Of a DNA stretch of 64,000 nt, positions 12,741-23,150 are shown in pieces. The stretch is taken from NCBI RefSeq assembly GCF_019578655.1, contig NC_063258.1:2914001-2978000 (forward strand). Reading direction: 5' to 3'. Source of the DNA: Ricinus communis. Taxonomy: Eukaryota > Streptophyta > Magnoliopsida > Malpighiales > Euphorbiaceae. Position 1 is the stretch's first letter. Each line of letters begins with the position of its first letter. The notes beneath the pieces are model-generated. The model was not told where the DNA came from, made no database searches, and worked only from the letters and a program-made list of their open reading frames with translations. The translations under genes and the position numbers were made by a program.

Positions 12741-13129
12741 GTGGTGTATGAATAAGAATGAGGGTATATATAAGCCTTAAAGAGGGTAAAAATGTCATTT
12801 TAGGCCCTTGGCCATTGAAAATTACGTTTTAGTCCCCCAATAAACTGGAATCCAACACGAGTTCCCAAGAGGCACATGGAGGGCTAGTTTGCATCCTTAG
12901 GAGGAAATTGTCCAAAATTTACGAGTTTGGTCCTTGACTCATCACAAGTTACTTTTTAGTCCCTGAGTGGGCCAAATACCAACATAGCTTCTGAAGGATG
13001 TTAATTGAGTCATATTGCACCCCAAGATGGGAATTTCTAATCAAAAGCTTCTAAAAGTGAAAAATTATCAAATTGACCCGTAGTGGTAAAATTATAGAAA
13101 ACAGCCAAAGGGAAGTCTCTATAAAAATA
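12741..13129. other. Non-coding spacer
   Basis: No reading frame of interest is seen. A TATATATAAG stretch at about 12762-12771 could act as a TATA box on either strand. Phrases such as CATTTTAGGCCCTTGGCC resemble the 5' part of the family's LTR. Confidence 0.4.
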
Positions 13130-13440
13130 AAATTAACGAGCATAGTACCCATATCAAAGGGTGTGGCTCCCATATCGAAGGGCGTGGTTCCCATATCAGC
13201 GGACGTGGTTCATAAATCGGCAAGCGTGGCTCCTAAATTAGCGGGCATGGTTCCCAAATCAATGGGCGTGGCTCCCAAACCGGCGGGCGTGGTTTCCAAA
13301 TCAGTGGGCATGGTTTCCATATTTGTCAAAGCTGTGCTAAAAGCCAAACCGGCGGGCGTGGTTCCCAAATGGACGGGCATGGTTCCCATATTAACAGGCG
13401 TGGTTCCTAAATTTAAGCAAGCAAAGTCCTCAAAACTCAA
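13130..13440 (+). repeat. 21-bp minisatellite, internal 3' end of unit 2
   Basis: About a dozen imperfect 21-bp units with the core GGGCGTGGTTCCCAAATCA are interrupted once by a non-repeat stretch at about 13322-13346. Because 21 is divisible by three, the array is open on both strands, as a seven-residue repeat of the type GVVPKSA on plus and LGTTPAG on minus. The open frames are a result of the repeat and are not good evidence of a protein. Confidence 0.8.
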
Positions 13441-13590
13441 GTAGTCATAGTCCCTACATCAAATCAAAATCCTTTTCAACTGTACGGGGCGTGGCTTCTA
13501 CAATTCATCAAGATATCCTTTTTGTCATATCATTGATATTATGATTTATCTTAATTTATTTAAATGCATGCATGCTTATAAATTTCGACA
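13441..13590. other. End of internal region before the third LTR
   Basis: The sequence resembles 6700-6858, with shared phrases such as ATTTATTTAAATGCATGCATG and CTTATAAATTT. This confirms that both internal regions end in the same way before an LTR. Confidence 0.5.
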
Positions 13591-14153
13591 AACCAGCACC
13601 CATTTTCTAGATCTAGATATCAAAGAAATTACGAAAAATCTAATGATGAAAGTTACTGCTTTTCTCGAGTCTCGGAAATTGAGAAGGAGTGAATCCAAAA
13701 GAATAATAGGATTAATTGGACTTAAAATTACTTTTCTAAAAATCAATTTAGACCCAATTGACAAAGAAATAAAGTTTAAAGGGTAAAAATGACAGGTTTT
13801 CACAAGTTTAGGACTAAATTATCAAATTTTCAGAACTTTTGCTCCTTAGAGCCAATTAGCTGAGTGTAGAGTCGAATCGGCTCTGTGTATAGCCGATTGG
13901 CTCTACACGAGTTTTGTTTTAGATTTTTATATGTTTTATGTGTATTTTTGACCTAAAACATCAAAAATTAGTAAAAGAAATTTCTACAAAGTATTTATGA
14001 TAATTCTTGAAATTTTCTTAAATATTTAATGATGATAATTATTTGAAATAAAAAATAGATCTCTTTTTATTTGATATTAATCTAATAAAGGGATGGATAA
14101 TCACAATCTCTTTTCTTTAATAATTAAAAAATTATCAGCATCCCCTAGGGTTT

Positions 14154-15601
14154 TGATAAGCATCATAATACACATGTTTTCATGCCCGATTGTTTACATT
14201 TTTTATGCATGATTATCCCGTTTTATGCTAGAATCACCTGTCTTTTGTTTCCTTTCTCATTTCAGGTCATTTTCGAAGGACATCATCAGTAATCGAAGGA
14301 CATACGTGTGATTACAGACCAAAATCCATCAGATTGGGCGAGGAGTAGCATTTAGAGGGTTGAGCACGGCCTGGACTCCGGCCGTGCTGAATTACCAAGA
14401 GGCTATCCCCAATTGTGCCATTTCAACACGATTTCCGTAGCCACCACAACCTTCAGCACGGCCCGTGGTGGCCAACACGGGGAGAAACACGGCCGTGGTG
14501 AAACCCTACTTGGTGAGATCCATTGCGTACGGCTAGACTTGGCTGACCTTGAACACGGCCGTCTTTGAGTTAAATATATAAGAAAAATGAATTTTTCTTA
14601 GAAAGAGAGGGGAAGCGGTGACATAAAGCCCCCGGCTGGTTCGGTTTCGCATGATTGAGTGTGAGAGAGAGTTGCGGGGAGTAAGAATCCCGGAATCGCA
14701 AGGTTCCGAGTGCAAAACCGTAGTGGAAGCAATTCAAGAGGCAGTATGGGAGATTAATCAAAGTGTAGATCCAGATCTAGAGCTGTTTATCCAATTCGAG
14801 AGAAAAGGGTGTACATGTTTTATTTTCATTATTCTTTCATTGTAATTGGTTTCCTAGATTGTTTTAAACATGAACATGTTTAGCTAGACTGATTTAATCC
14901 ATTGGGATTTCTTTACTATGTTGGCTTGATATTATATTGTTGGATTGTTTGAGTTGGTTTTGTATTCTTCTTATTTTTAGTATTAATAAGATTATGCATT
15001 ATTCATGAGACGTTGTGAATTGTGATGTTTAGATTGCTTTATGAGATTGAGAAATCCGTTTGGCAATTGAAATTTTGAATAACAAGAACTGCTTAATAAT
15101 CGCTTAGAGATAAGGATAATTAACTAGCCGGATTAAGAATTAACAAAGCTTAATAGAGGCGGATTAAAGCTTAATGCTAATTTAAGAATCAATCGTTAGG
15201 AAGAGATTCCAACTTTAGGTTATTAGGTTTAGGAATTCGGTTATCTCGAGAGAGAAACCGAGTTCGGTTAAGAATTTGTCCACGGGTAGCATAATTAGAC
15301 TCACCGATCCTTTATCTTTTGTTCGGTTGCCAACTAATTTAGATTCCCTTTGGGTTTGTCTTCTTGTCTTGATTATTTCATTTATCAATTACTCTTGCAT
15401 CTTCCTCAGAACTTAGCTTGTAGTTAATAGTTAGTTTAGAAATTATCATCATCCATTTTAGGTTAATATAACAAAGAACAAAGAAGTAACTCTGGGCTTT
15501 CGCTTTCCCGAGGAATACGACCTTGATACTCGCCATTAGTGCTAGACAGCATCGATAGGTACACTGCCTTAGATTGTAGCTAACACGAGTAGCAGCCATT
15601 A
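14154..15601 (+). repeat. 5' LTR of Athila-type element
   Basis: It begins TGATAAGCATC and carries a cluster of CACGGCCGTG-like palindromes at about 14365-14570, then TATATAAG at 14575-14582. It ends GCCATTA, where the 3' LTR has GCCATCA. Confidence 0.9.
14575..14582 (+). promoter_or_regulatory. LTR TATA box (Athila-type)
   Basis: TATATAAG lies just after the palindrome cluster. The 3' LTR has the same box at 19239-19246. Confidence 0.6.
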
Positions 15602-15606
15602 AGATT

Positions 15607-15627
15607 TTGGCGCCGTAGCCGGGGACT
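15607..15627 (+). promoter_or_regulatory. Primer binding site
   Basis: TTTTGGCGCCGTAGCCGGGG starts a few bases after the 5' LTR. It matches the GGCGCCGTTGCCGGGGA type of primer site of Athila elements, which is attributed to tRNA-Asp, apart from TAG in place of TTG. Confidence 0.75.
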
Positions 15628-15771
15628 GTTTGAAAACTAGAGTGAAATTTGCTATTTGTTAATTTAGCCTTTTTCTTTTTCTTTTTCTTTCTTTCTTATT
15701 ATTTTATTTTATTTGTACATATTTATTTAGCTTAAGTTTATGATTCAGATAGTGAATGATAAGGAGGTTCA

Positions 15772-16137
15772 ATGCTAAATTCAAACTCTTTGTATGACAC
15801 ATTGGAAAATGGGATCAGGAACCAAGAGAGTGCTAAAAATTGGGATGCTCATGCATCTTTAGATGCTCGAGTGGAATCATTTTGCAGGGCTACCGATCAA
15901 CTCTCTTCTCCTATCCTTTCATCTCAAGTCTTTTGTGAATTTTGTTGTGGTTTACATGTGTGTAATAATTGTCCATTGTATAGTGATGTTGCTCATTGTT
16001 CTTATAACTGTGAACAGGTGAATTATACAGGAAGTTGGCCAAATGACTCGTATGAAAGCACCTACAATCAAGAGTGGAGCACTCATTCACCCTTTGGATG
16101 GAGCTTAGATGGCCAAGAACCACTAGGAATTCAGTAA
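15772..16137 (+). CDS. Gag-derived protein with zinc knuckle (Athila-type)
   Basis: This 121-residue frame starts at an ATG soon after the primer site. Residues 55-67 read CEFCCGLHVCNNC, a C-x2-C-x3-H-x4-C zinc knuckle of the kind seen at the end of Athila gag (usual form C-x-x-C-G-G-x-H). The capsid-forming N-terminal part of gag is missing, so the start is probably a deletion join. After its stop at 16135-16137 the same frame continues with EELMMRFMTSLEERFQQTE and a coiled-coil-like stretch, which suggests the stop is secondary. The remnant probably binds nucleic acid at most. It could also be meaningless residue of a deleted gag. Confidence 0.55.
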   Translation: MLNSNSLYDTLENGIRNQESAKNWDAHASLDARVESFCRATDQLSSPILSSQVFCEFCCGLHVCNNCPLYSDVAHCSYNCEQVNYTGSWPNDSYESTYNQEWSTHSPFGWSLDGQEPLGIQ

Positions 16138-16331
16138 CTACATCAGCAACCTAATCTTGCACCTTCAACTCAAGATGAAGAGTTAGTGTCAGAGGAGCTG
16201 ATGATGAGGTTCATGACAAGTCTTGAGGAAAGATTCCAACAAACAGAGAGGGTACTTGAAGGTCAACAAGCCTCAATTAAGAACATAGAGCATCAATAGG
16301 CTTAATCTTCAAGTTACTAGCTGAAGAGCAA

Positions 16332-16946
16332 TTGGGAACTCCATCAAACGCTACTGAATCCGAGGAGCATTTGAGCTCCATCACTTTGCGTTCAGGTGAG
16401 AATTTTTTTGGTTTATCTACTATGTTTGACGATGATGCTTCTGTGCAGGATGATTTCTTGAACATGGAGATGGAACCAGAAAAGGAAGAGGCGAGCATAA
16501 TTCCTCTGAAAGACTATCAACAAGAATGTACAGTTGATGATGCTGAGTTGCAGTTAGAGGAATTGTTGGTAGATTTTCCACAAGTCCCTTTGATGATGGA
16601 CGATAAGCACGAGTTATCCAATGATGAAGTCTTGGAGGAGCTTGAGTTTCTTCTAGCAAGTGAACCAAGCCAGGGACTGAAGAAAACCATCGACACTCCT
16701 GAAGAGATTGCCCAACCATCGATCCTTCCAATTGTTGAAACTTCGGCTTTCAAATTGGAAAAGCCCCTAGAGCATCATGACTACGTTCAATTATACGAGG
16801 AGCGAGTCTTGCCCATCATATTGGCAGCTTGCTCGATAGTCGGGAAGAGGAAATTGATGATTATCCCTCTAAGCGGATACTTGAAGACATTTGCTTGGAA
16901 GAAGGATAGATGGTCGTCGATCACGCCCATTTGCCTTTCACCATGA
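16332..16946 (+). CDS. Gag-pol linker remnant (Athila-type)
   Basis: This 204-residue acidic frame contains EHLSSITLRSGENF near its start. That is the conserved I-T-L-R-S-G-K motif which links gag to protease in Athila polyproteins. Near the end, AFKLEKPLEHHDYVQLYEER then VLPIILAACS matches the segment just before reverse transcriptase (usual form L-K-P-L-P-x-H-L-x-Y-A-F-L). Protease and everything after this point are gone. A frameshift at about 16300 separates it from the upstream gag piece. The frame is surprisingly open for a remnant, which fits a recent insertion. I do not expect enzymatic activity. Confidence 0.6.
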   Translation: MGTPSNATESEEHLSSITLRSGENFFGLSTMFDDDASVQDDFLNMEMEPEKEEASIIPLKDYQQECTVDDAELQLEELLVDFPQVPLMMDDKHELSNDEVLEELEFLLASEPSQGLKKTIDTPEEIAQPSILPIVETSAFKLEKPLEHHDYVQLYEERVLPIILAACSIVGKRKLMIIPLSGYLKTFAWKKDRWSSITPICLSP

Positions 16947-16949
16947 GTC

Positions 16950-18836
16950 CAGCTAAGAAGACTCATCACATAAAAAAGAAGCGCTTTTGGGAGGCACCCC
17001 AAACTTTATCTTTAATCTTTAATATTTTAACCTTTTGTTTTGAAACATTTTATTAGTTTTAGTTTTTATATTTTCAGTTTCGATTTTATTTCTTTATTTT
17101 ATTATTTTCAGATTCTACCGAGGAGGCACTGAATTTCCACAACATCAGCCTCGATGGATGATCAGGGTAGTCCCCTAGATCTTTTTATTTTTCTGCATTT
17201 ATTTACTTTATTTTTCATACATGTCATGCACTTGGATTGTATTGCCTTTGTTCTCTTAGTTGAGCATTCCATGCAGGGTATCCATAACATTTTACACTGA
17301 GGATAGTGTGTTCTTCAAGTGTGGGGTGCTTATGGGTAAACCTTAATCTCTCATATGGATTTTTAATATATCTGAAATTGCCATGGCTAGGTGTTGTGTA
17401 TTTTTAGGGGATGTTAGGACACTGTGTTTTTATGCACTTGAGTATGCTATTTTGAAATTTGATTGATGACTTGATTTATAGAATTGTAGTTACTTTTCTT
17501 TGTTGTTCATTGTCCTTAGAAAATAATTTATGGTGTTTTACACATCAACCCTGCCGGGTTTAACCGGTGTTATTTAATTGTTTTTTCAAATTGTTGAATT
17601 TTAACTTAGAACATTGATAATATCATATGCATGTGTTTCTTAAGTAATGATTCAATTAATGATGTTGCGAACCAACTGCACCTAATACCACACCTGAAAG
17701 TGAGATTTTGAGCCAGTTGAGCATTCATTATACTTATGCTCTTTATATTTCTTGTTTGAGTGTGCATTGTACTTAACTTTGCTTCTAGAACTTGCTTTGT
17801 AATGCGTGTTGAAGTTACATGAATATTGTGAATACCATGAGATGATTTGGCCGATTTAGGATTCACCACATTTGACCAAAAGCCTATCACCTTATGTTTC
17901 CATTAGTTAGCCAGTTTTTGAGCCTTAACCTTTTCTTCATAATCTACACCTATACATTTCAATTATACCATTCTTTACATTTATCTTTCCTTTACCCTTA
18001 TGCTGGAATTTCTTTCTATGATTTATTCAACTTTATGTGGGATTAAAATGCTAGTTGCTATGTTGGTAAATTCACTAAATCTTTTTAATATTTTAAATGC
18101 TCTCTTTGATCCAATTTGTATTTGTTATTCTTTATGTTTATTCGAGTTGTATGCAACGGTCGCTAATAAGCTGCTAGTTCATTATTATAAAAAAAAAGAG
18201 AAAAAAAAAAGAAGAAGAAGAAAAAAAATATATAATAAACAAATCTCTTTAATTATTTATCTTTTTATTGGATTTAGAGCATTTGCGAGCGTTATTCTAT
18301 GAAGTAGGGATTTTAGTGAATGATTCTTTTTGTGATCTTAGGCATTTAATCCTTTAAGCATATACTATTGTTTATCGCACGAATTCCAGCACTTTCACAC
18401 TTCTATCCAAATCTCCGTACCTTTACCTTAGCCCCATTTCAACCTTGGTAAAGACCCTTTGATTTTGGTATTTACTTATTCACAGTAGCGAAGATATGAT
18501 TTATGAGCAAGCTTATGGTGAGCGGGTCTTGTGCATTTGCTTTGAGGGATTTGTTATTCACCTAATATACACTTTGAGCGACTTGAGTGATCCCTGTGAG
18601 GCATTGGTTCATGATGTTTGTGTTGAGTTGTCATTTAAGTTACTCATGCATTAATATTATTTCCATTCTTTGTTAATGATTTGTAATTTGATTTATGATT
18701 GAGTATCCTTTGAGATGTGTTGAATACTCTTTGTTGTGGACTAGGGGCATAAACTGAAAGGAATTGCTAACTGTAGTTTTATGGGGTGAGTTGTTAATTG
18801 CTTGAGGACAAGCAATAGCTTAAGTGTAGGGTAATT
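16950..18836. other. 3' non-coding region and polypurine tract of Athila-type element
   Basis: The stretch is non-coding. It contains TTCAAGTGTGGGGTGCTTATG near 17317 and, just before the 3' LTR, CTTAAGTGTAGGGTAATT (18819-18836). These are typical of the 3' end of Athila internal regions and the second is the likely polypurine tract. An A-rich run lies at 18188-18230. Confidence 0.7.
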
Positions 18837-20272
18837 TGATAAGCATCATAATACACATGTTTTCATGCCCGATTGTTTACATTTTTTATGCATGATTATC
18901 CCGTTTTATGCTAGAATCACCTATCTTTTGTTTCCTTTCTCATTTCAGGTCATTTTCGAAGGACATCATCAGTAATCAAGGGACATATGTGTGATTACGG
19001 ACCAAAATCCATCAGATTGGGCGAGGAGTAGCACCCAGAGGGTTGAGCACGGCCTGGAATCTGGCCGTGCTGAATTACCAAGAGGCTATCCCCAATTGTG
19101 CCATTTCAAAGACGGCTCAGAGCCACCACCTTGACGGCCGTGGTGGCCAACACGGGGAGAAACACGGCCGTGGTGAAACCCTACTTGGTAAGATCCACAG
19201 TTTCAGCACGGCCTTGAACACGGCCGTGCTGAGTTAAATATATAAGAAAAATGAATTTTTCTTAGAAAAGAGAGGGGGAAGAAGTGACATAAAGCCCTGG
19301 CGGCTGGTTCGGTTTCTGCACAGTATTGAGTGCGAGAGAGAGTTGAGGGGAGTAAGAATCCCGGAATCGCAAGGTTCCGAGTGCAAAACCATAGTGGAAG
19401 CAATTCAAGAGGCAGTTTGGGAGATTAATCAAAGTGTAGATCCAGATTTGGAGCTGTTCATCCAATTCGAGAGAAAATGGTGTACATGTTTTATTTTCAT
19501 TATTCTTTCATTGTAATTGATTTCCTAGATTGTTTTAAACATGAACATGTTTAGCTAGACTGATTTAATCCATTGGGATTTCTTTACTATGTTGGCTTGA
19601 TATTATATTGTTGGATTGTTTGAGTTGGTTTTGTATTCTTCTTGTTTTCAGTATTAATAAGATTATGCATTATTCATGAGACGTTGTGAATTGTGATGTT
19701 TAGATTGCTTTATGAGATTGAGAAATCCGTTTGGCAATTGGAATTTTGAATAACAAGAACTGGTTAATAATCGCTTAGGGATAAGGATAATTAACTAGCC
19801 GGATTAAGAATTAACAAAGCTTAATAGAGGCGGATTAAAGCTTAATGCTAATTTAAGAATCAATCGTTAGGAAGAGATTCCAACTTTAGGTTATTAGGTT
19901 TAGGAATTCGGTTATCTCGAGAGAGAAACCGAATTCGGTTAAGAATTTGTCCACGGGTAGCATAATTAAACTCACCGATCCTTTATCTTTTGTTCGGTTG
20001 CCAACTAGTTTAGATTCCCTTTGGGTTTGTCTTCTTGTCTTGATTATTTCATTTATCAATTACTCCTACATCTCCCTCAGAACTTAGCTTGTAGTTAATA
20101 GTTAGTTTAGAAATTATCATCATCCATTTTAGGTTAATATAACAAAGAACAAAGAAGTAACTCTGGGCTTTCACTTTCCCGAGGAATACGACCTTGATAC
20201 TCGCCATTAGTGCTAGACTGCATCGATAGGTACACTGCCTTAGATTGTAGCTAACACGAGTAGCAGCCATCA
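18837..20272 (+). repeat. 3' LTR of Athila-type element
   Basis: It is nearly identical by eye to 14154-15601. Clear differences are concentrated in the palindrome cluster (about 19095-19235). It ends GCCATCA directly before the GGTTT target duplication. Confidence 0.92.
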
Positions 20273-21724
20273 GGTTTCTTAACTATACTCCCAAAATTAG
20301 TAAACCCGTTGAAGAACGACAAAAACTTTTCTAAAACCCAAAAAAGGCAAAACTGGATTCTCATCCCCTCTTTGATTCAACAGCCTCCTCAACTCTTGAG
20401 ACTCATAAAACAACGATTAATAGTGACAATCTGAGGGTTCCCTACATCAACATTATCAACATCTCTTCTTTTCTTGCTTCTAATTTTATTTTTTTATTTA
20501 TGAAAATATATTAGAAATGCTTTTTAATGATTATTCTACATAATTGCCCTGGTTAGATTAGGATTTCTTCTTTTCTAGCATTTGCTGATTTTATTGGATT
20601 TTGAATCTAATAATAAGAACACCTAGGGTTTAAATCTGATTTAATTAGGGTTTCAAATTTGATTGGATAATAATAAATATAATTAGGTTATATTTTCATT
20701 TTCTTATTAATTATACGTATTCTAAGTAATTTCTTTTCCCTTTATGCATGTAAAAAATCAATCTTGAGCTCGAGAATGTGAAAAATTGCAGAAAGCCACT
20801 TCAAGACTCTAGAGCCGATCAGCTAAATACGGAGTCGATTCAGCTATGCGCTGAGCTGATTGGCTCTTCACCCTGAGTCGATCATATTTGTGCATGTTTA
20901 GGTCGCTTTTCGATTTTCTTAATGTATTTTGGCATTTCTTGCACTATAACTTAGTTCTAGGATTTTCTTTAGGTGGGTTGTAATAGCTAGATTTATTTCT
21001 TGTTCTTTATTTTTATTTCTATCTGTGATGAATGCCAAATATATATTGTGTGATTGCCTAATTAAAACTGGTCAGATAGACTTAGGCCTTAAAACTAGAC
21101 CTTGCATGAAAATTATAGTCCATTAGCTTAATTAAGATAGTAATTGGGCTTCAACTTAATATCTATATAGATTTAATGGACCTTGTTATATCTTAATTAG
21201 GTTAAATTGGGTGATATTAGATTTAGGATCACTGAATTGGGCCTCTTCATAAAACATAGTCAATTAGACTTAAAGACTGGAAATTAAAGCATAACTTATA
21301 ATTAGGCTAGACTAGATGGGCCTTATATGTAATCAATTAGCAAATCAAGTTAATAACATTGAGTATAGGCTGAGCTTTAATAAGATATGCTGGGCTTAGA
21401 TAGACCTCATATGCTGTAGTGCTTGATGTATAAAAATTATTTATATTGCATTTATAGGGAATAGTCCATTAAGTAAAAAAATTAAAAATAAATATACACA
21501 AATAAGGAAGTTGGCTTCTCGATCATCTCTGGATTTATGATGTAAGTTTTTTATGGAATCAAGAAACATCACTCATTAGTAAAAATGTCTCGGTTACCCG
21601 GACGGCGATTCTCATCTCCGCACTAGTTTCTATGACTAGTTAACATGTTTTTAATTATATTGAAAAGCCTTGCAGTACCGTAGTCGCTAAAGACACTTGG
21701 GTGCGCGCCCAAAATCGCCACGCA

Positions 21725-22775
21725 TAGACTCTAAAAGGTGTATTTTAGCATTTTAAAATGAGAAAACACACAAAATGATAATCAAAAATAAAAAAGTTAC
21801 CAATCGGGATTATGTAGAGCTAATTTTAAATTTGAATTATTATTAAGGAATCAAATGTACACAGAGTTGATTGCTTAGAGGGCCAAAAGTTCTAAGAGAT
21901 CTTACATTTTAGTCCTTAAACTTTTAAAATATGCAATTTCACTCCTCAAATTTAATTTTTTCGATCAGTTAAGTTCAAATTCATTTAAAAAAATAATTTT
22001 CGTTCGATTATTCACAACTTTAATTGGAATTCAACCGTCTTCAATCTCTCAAGACTCGAGCAAAATAGTAACTTTTATCATCAGATTTTTTGTAATTCTC
22101 TCGATATCTAGATTCAGAAAATGGATGCTGATACTAGGGCTTCCTTTTCTATTTATAAGGAAGATTTAAGGAAACCCTAAAAATTTAGATATTCACTCTA
22201 GTTTGTTGATAAATATCCATAATTAAAAAACTTATTTTTGGACTTATAAAAAGTGTTTAGTGATAATTATTGATACAAATTAAATAAATCATTAAAATCA
22301 TTAAGAATTCGAATTATTACCAATAAAATATTCTAGAAGATATGTTTTTATTCATTTTAGCATTTAAAAGTGAAAAATGCATAAAACGGCATCAAATTTC
22401 GAAATTGGAGCCAAATAGGACTATATAGAGCTAATGAGCTCAACACAGAGCCAATCGGCTCTATGTACAACCGATTCGACTGTATGCAGAGCCGAGTAGG
22501 TCGGCTTTATGTAGATCTTATTGGCTCTAGGTTGGAAATCTTTGAGGGATTTTCTAATTTGGCTCCTTAACTGTCAAAATTTGCAATTTCACCTTGTAAA
22601 CTTAATTTTTTTGTCAATTTAATCCAAATTGATTTCAAGAGATTATTCATAACTCTAATTGGAATTTGGTTGTCTTCAACTCCCGAAGACTAAAGAAAAA
22701 CAATAACTTTCATCATCGGATTTTCTGTAATTTTTTCAATATCTAGATCCGAAAAACGGGTGCTGACACACTTTA
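21725..22775 (-). repeat. Two truncated Tat-like LTR 5' ends, inverted
   Basis: On the minus strand, TGTCAGCACCCG at about 22775 begins an LTR start that runs through GATGAAAGTTATTG and a TATAAATAG near 22155. At about 22138 a second LTR start (ATCAGCATCC, then ATCTAGATATCGAG) begins and runs to about 21725. Both pieces lack the LTR 3' end. They abut the end of the third LTR in opposite orientation, which indicates repeated insertion or recombination. Confidence 0.7.
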
Positions 22776-23150
22776 ATTTGTAAATATACAAAAAAAATAC
22801 TATAATATTTATAAATTAGTAAGTTCATACACTTGATTTAATAGAAAATTATAGAAGAAATTAAATGTTGAAACACTAAATTTATAAATTTTCATTAAAT
22901 GAATAATTCTAATTTTATTTCATTCCTTACTTATTTCAAATCCTACTTTTGACTCTATTTAATTTTATGGTTTAGGTGCATATGTTGGCTAAGACTCATC
23001 CAATGACATGGTAGAAAAAAGCATATCCTTTGCACGTCCAAATACGAGGACATATATATAAATTTAGCTTCCCAAACACGCCATAAATTTTCCTACCAAT
23101 ATACTATATAGTAATAGACATGCAAAGGTAAAAAAGAAAAGGGTGAAGTT
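22776..23150. other. Intergenic, nothing recognised
   Basis: AT-rich sequence with no supported coding region, RNA gene or repeat boundary. Confidence 0.5.

Larger units (their letters stand above)
14154..20272 (+). mobile_element. Athila-type non-autonomous LTR retrotransposon, complete
   Basis: The element has LTRs at 14154-15601 (1448 bp) and 18837-20272 (1436 bp). Both begin TGATAAGCATC and end GCAGCCATCA, or GCAGCCATTA in the 5' copy. It is flanked by the 5-bp direct repeat GGTTT (14149-14153 and 20273-20277). A primer site of the type TTGGCGCCGTAGCCGGGGA follows the 5' LTR at about 15608, as in Athila-lineage elements. The internal region is only 3.2 kb. It keeps a gag zinc knuckle and the gag-protease linker, but reverse transcriptase, RNase H and integrase are absent. 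It must be mobilised in trans. The LTRs look very similar outside one block, so the insertion is probably recent, and it is younger than the Tat-like LTR it interrupts. Confidence 0.93.
13591..21724 (+). repeat. Third Tat-like LTR, split by a nested element
   Basis: The left part (13591-14153) begins CAGCACCC and continues with TCTAGATATCAAAG and GATGAAAGTTACTG, as in the family's LTR start. The right part (20278-21724) contains the LTR phrases CAATCTGAGGGTTCCCT and GACACTTGGGTGCGCGCCC and ends CACGCA. The two parts are separated by the complete Athila-type element at 14154-20272 and its target duplication. Without the insertion the LTR would be about 2.0 kb, somewhat shorter than the 2264-bp middle LTR. 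Confidence 0.8.

Noticed and set aside
13073..13444. Repetitive proline/valine-rich frame, and its antisense partner, as possible structural proteins; also considered as a CRISPR-like array
   Set aside because: The 21-bp units are direct tandem repeats without unique spacers and stay open on both strands only because 21 is divisible by three.
15378..15599. Minus-strand frame of 73 codons, with a near copy at 20049-20270
   Set aside because: Both lie at the ends of the two Athila-type LTRs. The conservation reflects LTR identity.
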